64,000 nt of DNA from Sabellastarte sp. h YS-2021 (GCA_964017235.1 OZ024928.1:81029566-81093565), one strand, 5' to 3'. Positions 45,910-56,960 are shown, counted from the stretch's first letter. Numbers and translations are program-made. Notes: generated by a model not told the origin, from the letters alone.

Positions 45910-48900
45910 AACAGATTTGGTCCCCTTCTCCTCCCCCATCCCCCACTGGGGACATGTGTCACTGAGCATCCCCCACTGCGTACATGCCAGAGCTGCTCCT
46001 CTCCTCCATCATCCCCCACTGGGAACATATGTGAGTGAGAGTCCCCCACTGCGTACATGGCAGAGATCCTCCTCTCCTCCACCATCCCCCAATTAGGGAC
46101 ATGTGTCACTGAGCATCCCCCACTGCGTACATGCCAGAGCTGCTCCTCTCCTCCATCATCCCCCACTGGGAACATATGTGAGTGAGCGTCCCCCACTGCG
46201 TACATGCCAGAGCTCCTCCTCTCCTCCATCATCCCCCACTGGGAGCATATGTGAGTGAGCGTCCCCCACTGTGTACATGGCACAGATCCTACTCTCCTCC
46301 ACCATCCCCCACTAGGGACATATGTCACTTAGCATCCCCCACTGCGTACATAGCAGAGATCCTCCTCTCCTCTCCCATCCCCCACTGGGGACATATGTCA
46401 CTGAGCGTCCCCCACTGCGTACATGCCAGAGCTCCTCCTCTCCTCTATCATCCCACACTGGGAACATATGTGAGCGAGTGTCCCGCACTGCGTACATGGC
46501 ACATATCCTCCTCTCCTCCACTATTCCCCACTAGGGACATGTGTCACTGAGCCTCCCCCCACTGCATACATGCCAGAGCTCCTCCTCTCCTCCATCATCC
46601 CCCACTGGGAGCATATGTGAGTGAGCGTCCCCCACTGCATACATGGAACAAATCCTCCTCTCCTCCACCATCCCCCACTAGGGACATATGTCACTGAGCG
46701 TCCCCCACTGCGTACATGGCAGAGATCCTCCTCTCCTCTCTCATCTCCCACTAGGGACATGTGTCAATGAGCGTCCCCCACTGCGTACATGGCAGAGCTC
46801 CTCCTCTCCTCTCCCATCCCCCACTGGGGACATGTGTCACTGAGCGTCCCCACTGCGTACATGCCAAAGCTCCTCTCCTCCATCATCCCCCACTGGGGAC
46901 ATGTGTCACTGAGCGTCCCCACTGTGTACATGCCAAAGCTCCTCTCCTCCATCATCCCCCAGTGGGAGCATATGTGAGTGAGCGTCCCCCACTGTGTACA
47001 TGGAACAAATCCTCCTTTCCTCCACCATCCCCCACTAGGGACATGTGTAACTGAGCATCCCCCACTGCGTACATGGCAGAGATCCTCCTCTCCTCCATCA
47101 TCCCCCACTGGGGACATGTGTCACTGAGCGTCCCCCACTGCGTACATGCCAGAGCTGCTCCTCTCCTCCATCATCCCCCACTGGGAACATATGTGAGTGA
47201 GCGTCCCCCACTGCGTACATGGCAGAGATCCTCCTCTCCTCTCTCATCTCCCACTAGGGACATGTGTCAATGAGCGTTCCCCACTGCGTACATGGCAGAG
47301 CTCCTCCTCTCCTCTCCCATCCCCCACTGGGGACATGTGTCACTGAGCGTCCCCCACTGCGTACATGCCAAAGCTCCTCTCCTCCATCATCCCCCACTGG
47401 GGACATGTGTCACTGAGCGTCCCCCACTGTGTACATGCCAGAGCTCCTCCTCTCCTCCATCATCCCCCAGTGGGAGCATATGTCACTGAGCGTCCCCCAC
47501 TGCGTACATGGCAGAGATCCTCCTCTCCTCCATCATCCCCCACTGGGGACATGTGTCACTGAGCGTCCCCCACTGCATACATGGCAGAGATCCTCCTCTC
47601 CTCCATCATCCCCCACTGAGGACATGTGTCACTGAGCGTCCCCCACTGCGTACATGCCAGAGCTGCTCCTCTCCTCCATCATCCCCCACTGGGAACATAT
47701 GTGAGTGAGAGTCCCCCACTGCGTACATGGCAGAGATCCTCCTCTCCTCCATCATCCCCCACTAGGGACATGTGTCACTGAGCATCCCTCACTGCGTACA
47801 TAGCAGAGATCCTCCTCTCCTCTCCCATCCCCCACTGGGGACATGCCAGAGCTCCTCCTCTCCTCCATCATCCCCAACTGAGAACATATGTCAGTGAGTG
47901 TCCCCCACTGCGTACATGGCACAGATCCTCCTCTCATCCACCATCCCCAACTAGGGACATGTGTCACTGAGCGTCGCCCACTGCGTACATGCCAGAGCTC
48001 CTCCTCTCCTCTCCCATCCCCCACTGGGGACATGTGTCACTGAGCGTCCCCCACTGAGTACATGCCAGAGCTCCTCTTCTCCTCCATCATCCCCCACTGG
48101 GGACATGTGTGAGTGAGTGTCCACCACTGCGTACATGGCACAGATCCTCCTCTCCTCTCCCATCTCCCACTGGGGACATGTGTCACTGAGTGTCCCCCAC
48201 TGCGTACATGGCACAGATCCTCCTCTCCCCTCCCATCCTCCACTAGGGTCATCGGTCACTGAGTGTTTCCCCACTGTGTACATGGCACAAATTCTCCTCT
48301 CCTCCTTCAATTTGCACATGGGACATGTCTGACTGAATGTCTCCCACTATGTATCTAGCTGAGATCTTCCTATCCTCCCCCATCTCCCACTTGGGACATG
48401 TCTGACTGAGTGTCCAGCTCTGCATACATGGCTTAGATCCTCCTCTTCTCCTCAATCCCCTACTGGGGACATGTGTCACTGAGTGGCCCCCATTGCGTAC
48501 ATGGCACAGACCCTCCTCTCATCCCCATTTCCCACTAGAGACATGTCTGACTAAACAACCACCACTACATACGTGGCTGAGATCCTGCTCTCCTCCCTCT
48601 CCCCAACCAGGGATATGTCACACTGAGCTTTCCCAACTTCATACATGCTAGAGATCCTCTTCTCCTCTGGCATGCCCCATTGGGGACAGGTGTCAGTGAG
48701 CGTCCGCCATTGCATACATGGCAGAAATCCTCCCACCCTTCCCCATCCCCGACTGGGACATGTGTCAGTGAATGTCCCCCTCTGAGTACATTACTGAGAT
48801 CCTCCTCTATTCCACCCTTCCCACTAGGGACATGTGTCCCTTAGCATCCTTCAGTGTGTACATGGCACAAATCCTCCTCTCCTCCCCCCACTCGGGACAT

Positions 48901-49090
48901 GTGTCACTGAGCATCTGCCACTGCATATATGGTTGAGATCCTCCTCTCCTCCCTCCATCCCCACTAAGAACTTGAATAAGTGAGCATCCCCCACTGCGTA
49001 CATGGCTGACATCCTCCTCTCCTCCACCATTCCCACTGGGGACATGTATCAGTTAGCATCTCTCACTCCATACATAGTTGATAGAGTTTT
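45910..49090 (+). repeat. 73-bp satellite array 3, about 43 copies
   Basis: Largest 73-bp array. Central copies are very uniform; units toward 48300-49090 are more diverged, as expected at an array edge. It ends just before the Harbinger element. Confidence 0.94.
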
Positions 49091-49139
49091 CCTCCCAGTC
49101 CCCACTTATGTGGGTGTTCCACCACATGACTAAGCTTCC

Positions 49140-49710
49140 CGATTAAGGGTTTTGGGAGTCGGGTTCAAATATTTGCTTAGTCCCAGGCGTCCTGTAAGGG
49201 TCGGTTGTGGTCGGTTGTGGCCATGAGAGAAATCAAACATGTTTGATATTTCTCACGATCCAAACCGATTCTTTTTTCCCGCCGTAAACAAAATGTCCAA
49301 TCCCAGGCTTCCTCAGGCCTCCTCAGACCCAAATTTACACAGTTGTATGTTATCCCAGCAACCTGCGACCCTTAGTCCCAGGCCTCCGTAGCTTAGTCCA
49401 AGGAAGCCTGTTTGCCAGTCCCCGACTCATTACAGATCTTTGAAGTTTCATGCATGTGAAAGTGAATCGGTTTCATTAGTCCCAGGAAGCCTCAGACCAT
49501 CCCAGGTGTCCTGCGACCCAAAAATCAAGGTCTGGGACTAAGCCCCGACTAAGGGAAACTGACCCTAACCGATCCAAGCCGGCGTCCTCAGGCCACCTGG
49601 GACAACACAAATTTAGTCTGCGACGGTCTGAGGACTCCCCAGGAGGCCTGGGACTAAGAACCGATTAAGAGCCGACTATTTTCCACATGTTGGAAATGAA
49701 AACGAGGCAA
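49140..49710. promoter_or_regulatory. left subterminal motif cluster of Harbinger
   Basis: Many copies, on both strands, of a TCCCAGGCCTCCTGAGG-like motif (GTCCCAGGCGTCC, CCTCAGGCCTCCTCAG, CCCAGGAGGCCTGGGAC). A matching cluster lies at 53460-53720. Such symmetric clusters are typical transposase or Myb-protein binding sites; this function is inferred. Confidence 0.55.
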
Positions 49711-49726
49711 TGAGGGGGTCGGAGAC

Positions 49727-49734
49727 TATATAAT
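49727..49734 (+). promoter_or_regulatory. TATA-like box before the MADF gene
   Basis: TATATAAT lies about 180 bp upstream of the ATG at 49915, inside the left Harbinger end. Confidence 0.4.
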
Positions 49735-49914
49735 CGACCACGCACAGACTCTCGTTGTTACTGACTGGTTGGCTACTGAGAGACGTGTGTCACTGTTTTG
49801 CAGGGGTTTTCATTTTTTTTAAAATATCATATATTACTTGAGCTTAAGGCAAATTTTACAGTTAGGAGACACATTTTATTTTTTTAACTTTTTTTTTTGC
49901 TATTGACTGGAGTT

Positions 49915-50583
49915 ATGAGAAAAGAGAAAGGAGGGAAGAGAGGAAAGAAGGAGATGGATGAGAGGCAAGAGGAGAGGGAGAAGGAAAGTGGAGAGGTGGA
50001 AGAGAGGAGTGAGGAAAGGATGGAGGAAGGGAGTGAGGAAAGGACTGAAGAGAGAGAGGAGTGTTTGGAAGTTACTGGGGAAGCTTGCGAAGAAGATGAG
50101 AGGTGTGAGGAAGATTCAGAGAGTTACTCAGCAGCCAAGAGAGCCAGGGTCTGTGCTACATTCACTGACAGCCAAGAAACTGCAATTGTGGAGTTTGTGA
50201 AGGAGCATCCAGAGTTGTATGACAGGGAGCATGTACGTTTCCACCACAGACAGAAGAAAGAGACTCTCTGGGCAGAAATCTCTGCAGAACTGAAGCTCCA
50301 GCTCTTTGATGTCAGAAGATGGTTTGAATCACAGAGAACGCGTTATGGCAAACTCTCCAAGCTACAATCTGGCCAAGCACCAAGGGAGATGACCAAGAGA
50401 CAGTCCTGGGTCTACCAGCAGATGGGTTTCCTTAAAACCCACATCAGACACAAGGGGGCCAGCAGAAGTTCTGGGTTCGAGGCCAGTCCCAACACCAGCA
50501 AGCAGGACGATCGCGTGGATCTACTACTGATACAGAACACCTTTCAACAGACTGCAAGATACTCGAGCACTTTGACCAGATGA
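49915..50583 (+). CDS. Harbinger MADF/Myb-like DNA-binding protein, N-terminal part
   Basis: From ATG 49915, about 60 residues are Lys/Arg then Glu-rich. A MADF (Myb/SANT-like) domain follows: AIVEFVKEHPELYDRE...LWAEISAEL...DVRRWFESQRTRYGKLSK. This is the partner protein of PIF/Harbinger transposases, needed for nuclear import and binding of the transposon ends in characterised members. The frame closes at 50583, but the natural continuation (EHFDQMRTLISDRQPFF) is in the next frame, open from before 50490. A one-base shift between about 50450 and 50540 therefore probably split one gene in two. An in-frame TTG lies upstream at 49897; ATG is preferred. Confidence 0.82.
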   Translation: MRKEKGGKRGKKEMDERQEEREKESGEVEERSEERMEEGSEERTEEREECLEVTGEACEEDERCEEDSESYSAAKRARVCATFTDSQETAIVEFVKEHPELYDREHVRFHHRQKKETLWAEISAELKLQLFDVRRWFESQRTRYGKLSKLQSGQAPREMTKRQSWVYQQMGFLKTHIRHKGASRSSGFEASPNTSKQDDRVDLLLIQNTFQQTARYSSTLTR

Positions 50584-51050
50584 GGACTCTGATCTCAGAC
50601 AGGCAGCCTTTCTTTGACTATGTGGCATCAGAGGCTGAAAAGATGACCCAAGAGGAGTTTGAAGACCTCAAGGGCAGAATTTTTAGAGACATTGAAACCA
50701 TTAAAAGCAACCGTAGACGTCAACCACTACCAAGAAGATCACCCACTATTACCACGGAGTCCCAGAGGGTCGGCATACTGCCAACAACCACTCAACAGGC
50801 ATCTAGTTCCACTCAAGCCGCAGCTAGCAGCAGTTACATCTACTACAGATCCAGCCCCACTGGCTTTGGAAACCCTACATCAGTTCTAACAGTACAGGAC
50901 GAGGGCAGTAGACATAACCTAAGTGGAATACTAAATCAACTACCAGATCTGACATCAACACAGATCATTGACCAGCCTCAGCAGCAGCAGCCGCAACTCT
51001 TCACTATCACCACTACAGCACCGCCTCAACAGCAGCAGCCTCCTCAGTAG
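50580..51050 (+). pseudogene. Harbinger MADF/Myb-like protein, C-terminal part (shifted frame)
   Basis: The frame starts as ATGA overlapping the stop of the previous frame, but it is open upstream and reads through EHFDQM without a natural start there. It contains FFDYVASEAEKMTQEEFEDL, like the C-terminal helix region of MADF proteins, then a Ser/Thr/Gln-rich tail with PQQQQ runs ending at TAG 51048-51050. Best read as the rest of the MADF gene after a frameshift, not as a separate gene. Confidence 0.7.
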
Positions 51051-51299
51051 CCATCCAGTCAGGGTGGGGTCTTTGACCTGCCGTCGGCCCTTTTCAGGGC
51101 CAACCAAATCTTCCAAAAACAATTTATTAAGCTGCATTCTATTAAAAATCCCCTCCCAAAACATAACAGTTCAGTACAAATACTTATCACAAGAAAAAAA
51201 AAGTCAAACACCCCCAAACATGAAACAAATAACCCATAATACACATAATAAAAAAGGCCACATAAAAACAATTTAAAAAAAATTCTCTCAATATGGCCA

Positions 51300-51540
51300 A
51301 TAAATAGCCCATTTATTTAGCCCAACAAACACACAAACCCAATACCAAACCTAACTCCCCAATAAGAAACACACAAACCCAGTACCAAATCCAACCCCCA
51401 ACTTACAATCAAACAAACCCAATATCCAACATAACCCCCAACCAAGAAACAGACAAACCCAACAGCAAACAGAACCCAAAACAAAGAACTAAAAACTATT
51501 TTGAAAACATAACCCCCCACAATTGTAAAGAGAACCACTT
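51300..51540. repeat. degenerate minisatellite between the Harbinger genes (A)
   Basis: Repeated AAACACACAAACCCA(A/G)TACC-type blocks about 35-45 bp long. Loosely the complement of the 42-bp repeat at 51690-51930. Confidence 0.6.
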
Positions 51541-51689
51541 TGGTGGTTATATTTTCTAAATAATTGTGAAGTGGAGTACAGAAAATTAAATTTTAAGATA
51601 TTCAGTAAAGGAAATAATTTCAGTGAAATATAAGTCTACAATTCATACCATTTAGCAAGTTATATTTGCCATGTTTAACATTGCTATGT

Positions 51690-51930
51690 TTAACATTGAG
51701 TTTGTCTGTTTGTCAGTGGGGTGAATTTTGTTGGGCATTGGGTTTGTCTGTTTGTCATTGGGGTGAATTTTGTTGGGCATTAGGTTTGTCTGTTCGTCAG
51801 TGGGGTGACTTCTCTAAGGCTTTGGGTTTGTCTGTTTGTCAGTGGGGCGACTTCTGTAAGGCGTTGGGTTTGTCTGTTTGTCAGTGGGGCGACTTCTGTT
51901 GTGCATTGTGTTTGTCTGTTTGTTAGGTGG
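51690..51930. repeat. 42-bp minisatellite between the Harbinger genes (B)
   Basis: Five to six copies of GTTTGTCTGTTTGTCAGTGG plus GGCGACTTCTGTAAGGCGTT at 42-bp spacing, near the 3' ends of the two converging genes. Confidence 0.88.
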
Positions 51931-52059
51931 GTGACTAGTTTTGGGAAAAGGTTGTGATATTTGGAACAAGCACAGCTTATTAATTGTTTTTTAAATATTT
52001 GGTAGTCCTTAAAAGGACTGGTTATTAGTCCTGAAAAGGATAGATTACTGCAGCAGGAG

Positions 52060-53294
52060 TTATATTCTGCCATCTTGCCAGGCCACTGCTCCCTCATTAT
52101 TGAATTAGTCCTTGAGGTAGTCCCTCTGTCTTTTGGCTTCTCTAGCAGGGTTTCTGTCTGGACCACCACCAGCAGCACCACCAATCAATCGACAATCACT
52201 AGGCACATCATCATCATCACCAGGCTCTTGACCAGCATGTTGACCTTGACACTGGCTTCTCAGTATGTTGTGCTGAACCACAGAGGTAAATACCACTTCT
52301 CTGACTGTTTCTGGGGAAGTTCAATGGTGGTCCTCATCACTCTGAATCTTGAGACCAGGATGCCAAAAGCATTTTTAACAACTCTCCTGCCTCTTGAGAT
52401 TCTGTAATTGGCAATCTTTTCCTCTCTGGTTAACTTCCTTCTGCCACAGGGTTTCGTGAGACAGGTCTTCAGGGCAAAGGCAGCATCTGCCAGAATGAAG
52501 TAGGGGACATCTCGACCACCCTGGGTGATACGTTCTGGGTCAGGAAAGCCTATCCTGCCATCCTCAATCATCCTCTTCAGCTGAGAGGCATTAAATATCT
52601 AGGCATCTGAGCAAGATCCAGCTGTACCAGCATCAACCCATCTAAACTGATACTGTCCATCTACCAGGGCCAACACCACAATAGAAAACAACCCGTTGTA
52701 GTTGTGGAACAGGGCTCCAGTGTTCTTTGGTTTCTTCACGGCCACATGTGTTCCATCAAAGGCTCCAAGGGCATGTGGAACATTCCACCTGATCCTGAAT
52801 TCCCTCTCCAGTTCTTTCCACTCATCTGGAGTAGCAGAACATCTGAGGTACTCTCTGGTGAACTCATCCTGGATGGCCCTACAGACCTCTGGTAGAAACT
52901 TGGAGATGGTGGATCTGCCAACCCTGAACTGACAGGATAATGATGTGTAGGACTCTCCAGTGGCCAGATATCTGAGGGTGAGGGCTAACTTCTCCCCAAC
53001 ACTGATTGGAGCTCTGTAGTTGGTGGCCTGCCTGCCTAGACATGGTTCCAGTCTGGTCTTTATCATTTCAAAGAATTCTGGGGTCATCCTCATGTAGTTG
53101 GTGAATCCTGGAATGTCTGTGGCATACAGTTCAGCCATAATGTTGTGGTAGGCCCCCCTCTCCTCTCTCTGTAGTAGTCATGGCCTGACCCACATGTTGT
53201 GCCTTCTTCGAGGTCTCTGTATGGGTGCTGGTGGTGGTTGAGGTGCTGGTGGTGGTGGTTGCTGTTGTCGATGTAGAAATAGGAAATACATCAT
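52060..53294 (-). pseudogene. PIF/Harbinger DDE transposase, inactivated
   Basis: HARBI1-like transposase. ATG at 53294 (or 53291), then a Pro/Gln-rich lead and RRRHNMWVRP. The Harbinger helix region FTNYMRMTPEFFEM follows, then GAFDGTHVAVKKP (first catalytic Asp) and RWVDAG..GSCSDA (second). The third catalytic residue is lost: RRVVKNAFGIL has Lys where the family has Glu. In-frame stops occur at 53178-53180 (Trp expected), 52599-52601 (Gln expected) and near 52107 (Tyr expected before FNNEGAVAWQ). A one-base loss in a C run at about 52315 shifts the frame. Natural end is TAA at 52060-52062. Expected length is ~400 aa, normal for the family. It cannot cut DNA as it stands. Confidence 0.9.
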
Positions 53295-53409
53295 TATTTG
53301 TAAGTGAATAAAAACCAAAAAAGCCCTAAGTTATTGTTGAAGCTGTCTTCCATTAACAGGTGGCATCCTGCTGTGTTCCGAGAAAACTAATGATAATTAG
53401 ATTGCAGAT

Positions 53410-53424
53410 TTTATATATATATAC
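53410..53424 (-). promoter_or_regulatory. TATA-like run before the transposase gene
   Basis: TATATATATATA lies about 120 bp upstream of the transposase ATG on the minus strand. Confidence 0.35.
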
Positions 53425-53459
53425 CCAAAAAATCCAGCTATTTTGAAAAACAAGAATCG

Positions 53460-53720
53460 GCGATTGTGGTCTGGGGAAGACTGAGGAGGCCTGAGGACGC
53501 CGGGACTTAATTGGGGGTTAGTCGGGCCTTAGTCTCAGGAGGCCTGAGGCGTCCTGGGACCCAGTCGGTATGTGTACGACAAGATCATGGTTAAAACCGA
53601 CCAGAAAACAGGCTTAGTTGGTTCTTAGTCCCAGACCAGTCGGGGACTGTCTGGGGCCGCCTGGGGCCTCCTGAGGCTTCCTGAGGCCGATCTGTACTTA
53701 ATGCCAGGCTTCAATACCGA
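53460..53720. promoter_or_regulatory. right subterminal motif cluster of Harbinger
   Basis: GAGGAGGCCTGAGGACGCC, CAGGAGGCCTGAGGCGTCC and GGGGCCTCCTGAGGCTTCC: the same motif family as at 49140-49710, in both orientations. Confidence 0.55.
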
Positions 53721-54014
53721 TTCAGTATTCCCGCCCATTTTGCCTTTTATTTCACCGACTGTCCATGCATGATTAAGGGTCGCCGACAGGATCGAGCTTA
53801 ATCCTTTGGTGGAACAGGGGCATAAGGTATAACCTAACTGGAAAATACCAGTTAGCTCACCAGAATATTCCAGTTAACTTACTTGAAAATATACCAGTGA
53901 ACTAACTTGAATGAATGAGTTAATAACTGGAATATACAAGTTAGCTACCTGGTATAGTCCAGTTAGCTAACTTGTTTATTCCAGTTAGCTAGCTAGAATC
54001 CAGAATACCCTTGC

Positions 54015-54550
54015 CCATATTGTTACAAACCATAGAAGGTATGCTCATGTTACACCCATTCTGAAACAACTCCACTGGTTGCCCGTGAAGCATAGATGTA
54101 TGTTCAAAACTGCAACACTATAAATTTCTACATAGTGCCTATCCTTCCTATTTTCAACCTTACTTGTCTCCCAGTAGTAGTTCCTATAGTACCGGGCGTA
54201 GTCACCCAGATCATCTATATCTTACTGTTCCTCCTTTCTGTCCATCAGTCTTTAAATCTGTCAAACATTTTGATCACAGCTTTGCCTTTGATGCTCCTAG
54301 GATCTGGAATGAACTCCAGATCCTAGGAGTTGCCTCCTTAGGAGTTACCTCCTTCAGAATGAAGCTTAAGACTTATTTGTTTGCAAAAGACTATCCGCCA
54401 TAGCCTCCCTTGTCACCCTGTGTCTCCTTGGTATGACCTTGCTATATCTCCGGATTAATGTTAATTGCCTTTGCTTTATGTTCTGTTGCACCTTAGAGTC
54501 CATCTGAGAAGGAAATTAAGCGCTATAAAAGTCCACATTAGATTAGATTA
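54015..54550 (+). mobile_element. LINE 3' fragment (CR1/L2-like)
   Basis: Encodes the end of a LINE reverse transcriptase: HVTPILKQLHWLPVKHRCMF, then FAFDAPRIWNEL and FRMKLKTYLFAKDY, in two frames, so it is frame-shifted and internally shortened. The 3' UTR contains TTAAGCGCTATAAAAG and ends in an ATTAG-type tandem tail (ATTAGATTAGATTAG). 5'-truncated, as is usual for LINEs. Confidence 0.82.
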
Positions 54551-54827
54551 GAATATTCAAGTTAGCTTACTCATATATTTAAGTTAACTAACACTTATAT
54601 TCAAGCTAGTAAACTCATAAATTCAAGTTAGTTAATTGTATATTAGAGTTATTAACTTGTATATTCCAGTTACTAACTCGAATATTTTGGTTACTAACTT
54701 GTATATTCCAGCTACTAACTCTGGTATTCCAGTTAGCTAAATAGTATATCAGCATATTCCAGTCTGTTAACCGGTATAGTAAAGTTTGTAACTAGACCAA
54801 GGACACATCTGTGCCCAGATGCAAAAT

Positions 54828-56100
54828 GTATCCACCGGTAAAGGCAAAAGTAGCTATTACTCAGCTATGTCATGATCTAGAGGTCTGAAATTTTACTATG
54901 TTAGAGCTGACCCAAAAGTAGCTGAATAACATATTTGCACGAAATTCTCTAAATGCAATAGTTTTCAAGTTACAAGTGACTTTACTCATGATGAAAGTTA
55001 GTGAAAAGTTCAAAAGTAGCTATTACTCACTTAGCTTTGGAGATAGACACCCAAGTTACTCACCATGTTGTTGCTATAGTAGATGAATAACATATTTTAA
55101 CAAAATGCTCTAAATGCAATACTTTTCAAGTTATTAGTGCATCATTTCATTAATTTTAATGCATTAAAAATTATTTTAAAAATTCATAAAAAAACTTTAG
55201 CGTGTGAAAGCTCTCCAAAGTGAGAAATACTGGCTATCTGCAATACTTTTAGTGATAATAGGCATTTACTTATTTGGAGTAGGTGAGTAATTAGCTACGG
55301 GTCTGAAACTTCACCAAGTGAAAGCTCTCCCAAAAGTAGGTGAATGACTTATTTGAAAAAAATTGGCTATCTGCAATACTTTTAGAGATAATAGGCATTT
55401 ACTTATTTGGAGTAGGTGAGTAATTAGCTACGGGTCTGAAACTTCACCAAGTGAAAGCTCTCCCAAAAGTAGGTGAATGAGTTATTTGAAAAAAATTGGC
55501 TATCTGCAATACTGTTAGAGATAATTCACATTTACTCATTTTGAGTAGGTGAGTAATTAGCTATGGGTCTGAAACTTGACCATGTGAAATTGAAAACTTT
55601 CATGTTTCAACAGAATACTCTTCAACTACCCTGTGGGTCAAAATTTCACTCGAAATTGCTCTATCTCTAACGGTTTTCGAGATATTTGCACTTTTTGTAT
55701 TTTGTAAAAAAACGGTCAAAGAAACACCCATGGCGGCCATCTTGTTTTTGTCAAGATATCCAGAATAATTCCCAAGCAAGCTTTGACCATGATGAACATA
55801 TCCTGCAAATTTGGAAAGTGTACATTGCATGCCCTTTGATATACTGGGGCAGCAAAAGTCATTAAAAATTTGAATGAAACAGCCGTGGCAGCCATCTTGT
55901 TTTTGGAAACGGGGCCAAAAAAACTCAGAGGCAAGCCTTTGTACCATTGAACCTGTTGTGCAAATTTGAGGCCTCTACTGCTAATACTTTTGGCTGCAGA
56001 GGGGTAACGAGAAATCATCTACACACTGCGGTGGTGGTGGCGGCGGTGGCATACCGCCGGGAAAACCATAGTATCCACCACATGCATCCGGTGGATACAA
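54828..56100 (+). mobile_element. F3 copy B: Helentron-like element
   Basis: The 5' motif GTATCCACCGG (54828) recurs inverted in the hairpin GTATCCACC...GGTGGATAC (56071-56098). The interior has AGCTATTACTCA units (54850-55190), three 133-bp units of the F1 satellite type (55200-55590), GGCGGCCATCTTGTTTTT twice (about 55735 and 55890) and a GGTGGTGGTGGCGGCGG tract (56030-56047). Confidence 0.72.
55200..55590 (+). repeat. 133-bp satellite units, three copies, F1-related
   Basis: GTGAAAGCTCTCCCAAAAGT and GGCTATCTGCAATACTTTTA units at ~133-bp spacing, diverged from the F1 array at 6250-10130. Confidence 0.9.
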
Positions 56101-56884
56101 TAAGTGTATACCAGTTACATATTCATAGATTCTAGTTAGCTATCTTGTATATTCCAGTAACTAACTGGTATATTCCAGTTAGTTAACTTGTGTATTTAAG
56201 TTAGCTTACTGGTATATTCAGGTTAGTTAATTCCTGTATTTAAATTAGGTAACAGGTATATTCAAATTAGTAATTCGTATATTCCAGTTAATAACCTGCC
56301 TTTCCAGTTAGCTAACTGGTATATTCAAGTAAGTAACTTGTATGTTTCAGTTAGCTAGCTGGTTTATTCAAATTAGGAACTTATGTATTTGAGTTAACAG
56401 CCTGGTATATTCAAGTTACTAACTTGCATATTCCAGTTATTAACTCATCTACTTCAGTAAGCCAACTGGTATATTCAACTTAGTAACTTTTATATTTCAG
56501 TAACCTTCCTATATATTCTAGTCAGTAACTCGTATATTTCAGTTAGCTAACTGATATATTCAAGTTAGTAACTGGTATCTTTCTGTTAGCTTACTGGTAT
56601 ATTCAAGTCAATATTTTGTATATTCCAGTTACTAACTGATCCACTCCAGTAAGCCAAATGGTACATTCATCTTAGTCACTTGTATATTTTCAGTTAGCTT
56701 ACTGGTATACTCAAGTTAATAACTCATTGATTCCAGTTAGCATATTGGTATATTCAACTTAGTAGCTTGTATATTCCAGCTAACTCATGTATTCCAGTTA
56801 GCATACTGGTATATTCAATTAAGTTAATAACTTGTATATTCAAGTTAGTAACTGGTATATTCCATGTGCCTATCTGCTACTGTG

Positions 56885-56960
56885 GCCTAGTGGGTAACAC
56901 ACTCACCTAGGGACACAGAGGACTTCTGTTCAAACACAGGTGCAGACAGATATATAGTGG
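56885..56960 (+). mobile_element. degenerate tRNA-derived SINE head
   Basis: TGGCCTAGTGGGTAACACAC resembles an A box and GTTCAAACAC a worn B box, with tRNA-like spacing. Weak. Confidence 0.4.

Larger units (their letters stand above)
49115..53815. mobile_element. PIF/Harbinger DNA transposon, two-gene, 4.7 kb, inactive
   Basis: Ends TGTTCCACCA (49115) and TGGTGGAACA (53815) are perfect inverted 10-mers, continued by weaker similarity (TAAGCT, TTAAGGGT). The flanking GGG triplets (49112-49114, 53816-53818) give a 3-bp duplication, the usual Harbinger length, although the usual sequence is TWA. It contains a MADF/Myb-like gene (plus strand) and a DDE transposase (minus strand), converging. Both genes are damaged. 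Confidence 0.9.
53819..56870. repeat. degenerate short repeat with CCAGTTAGCTAACTGG core, split by two insertions
   Basis: Units of about 30-40 bp (TATTCCAGTTAGCTAACTGG, TATATTCAAGTTAGTAAC) occupy 53830-54005, 54545-54800 and 56105-56870. The LINE fragment and F3 copy B interrupt what was one array. Confidence 0.85.

Noticed and set aside
48851-49090. CTCF-like core CCACTAGGG in the 73-bp satellite
   Set aside because: Only part of the consensus is present and it varies between monomers; too weak to report as a site.
50580-51050. Separate third Harbinger gene
   Set aside because: The frame is open upstream of its ATG and continues the MADF protein sense; a frameshifted C-terminal part is simpler.
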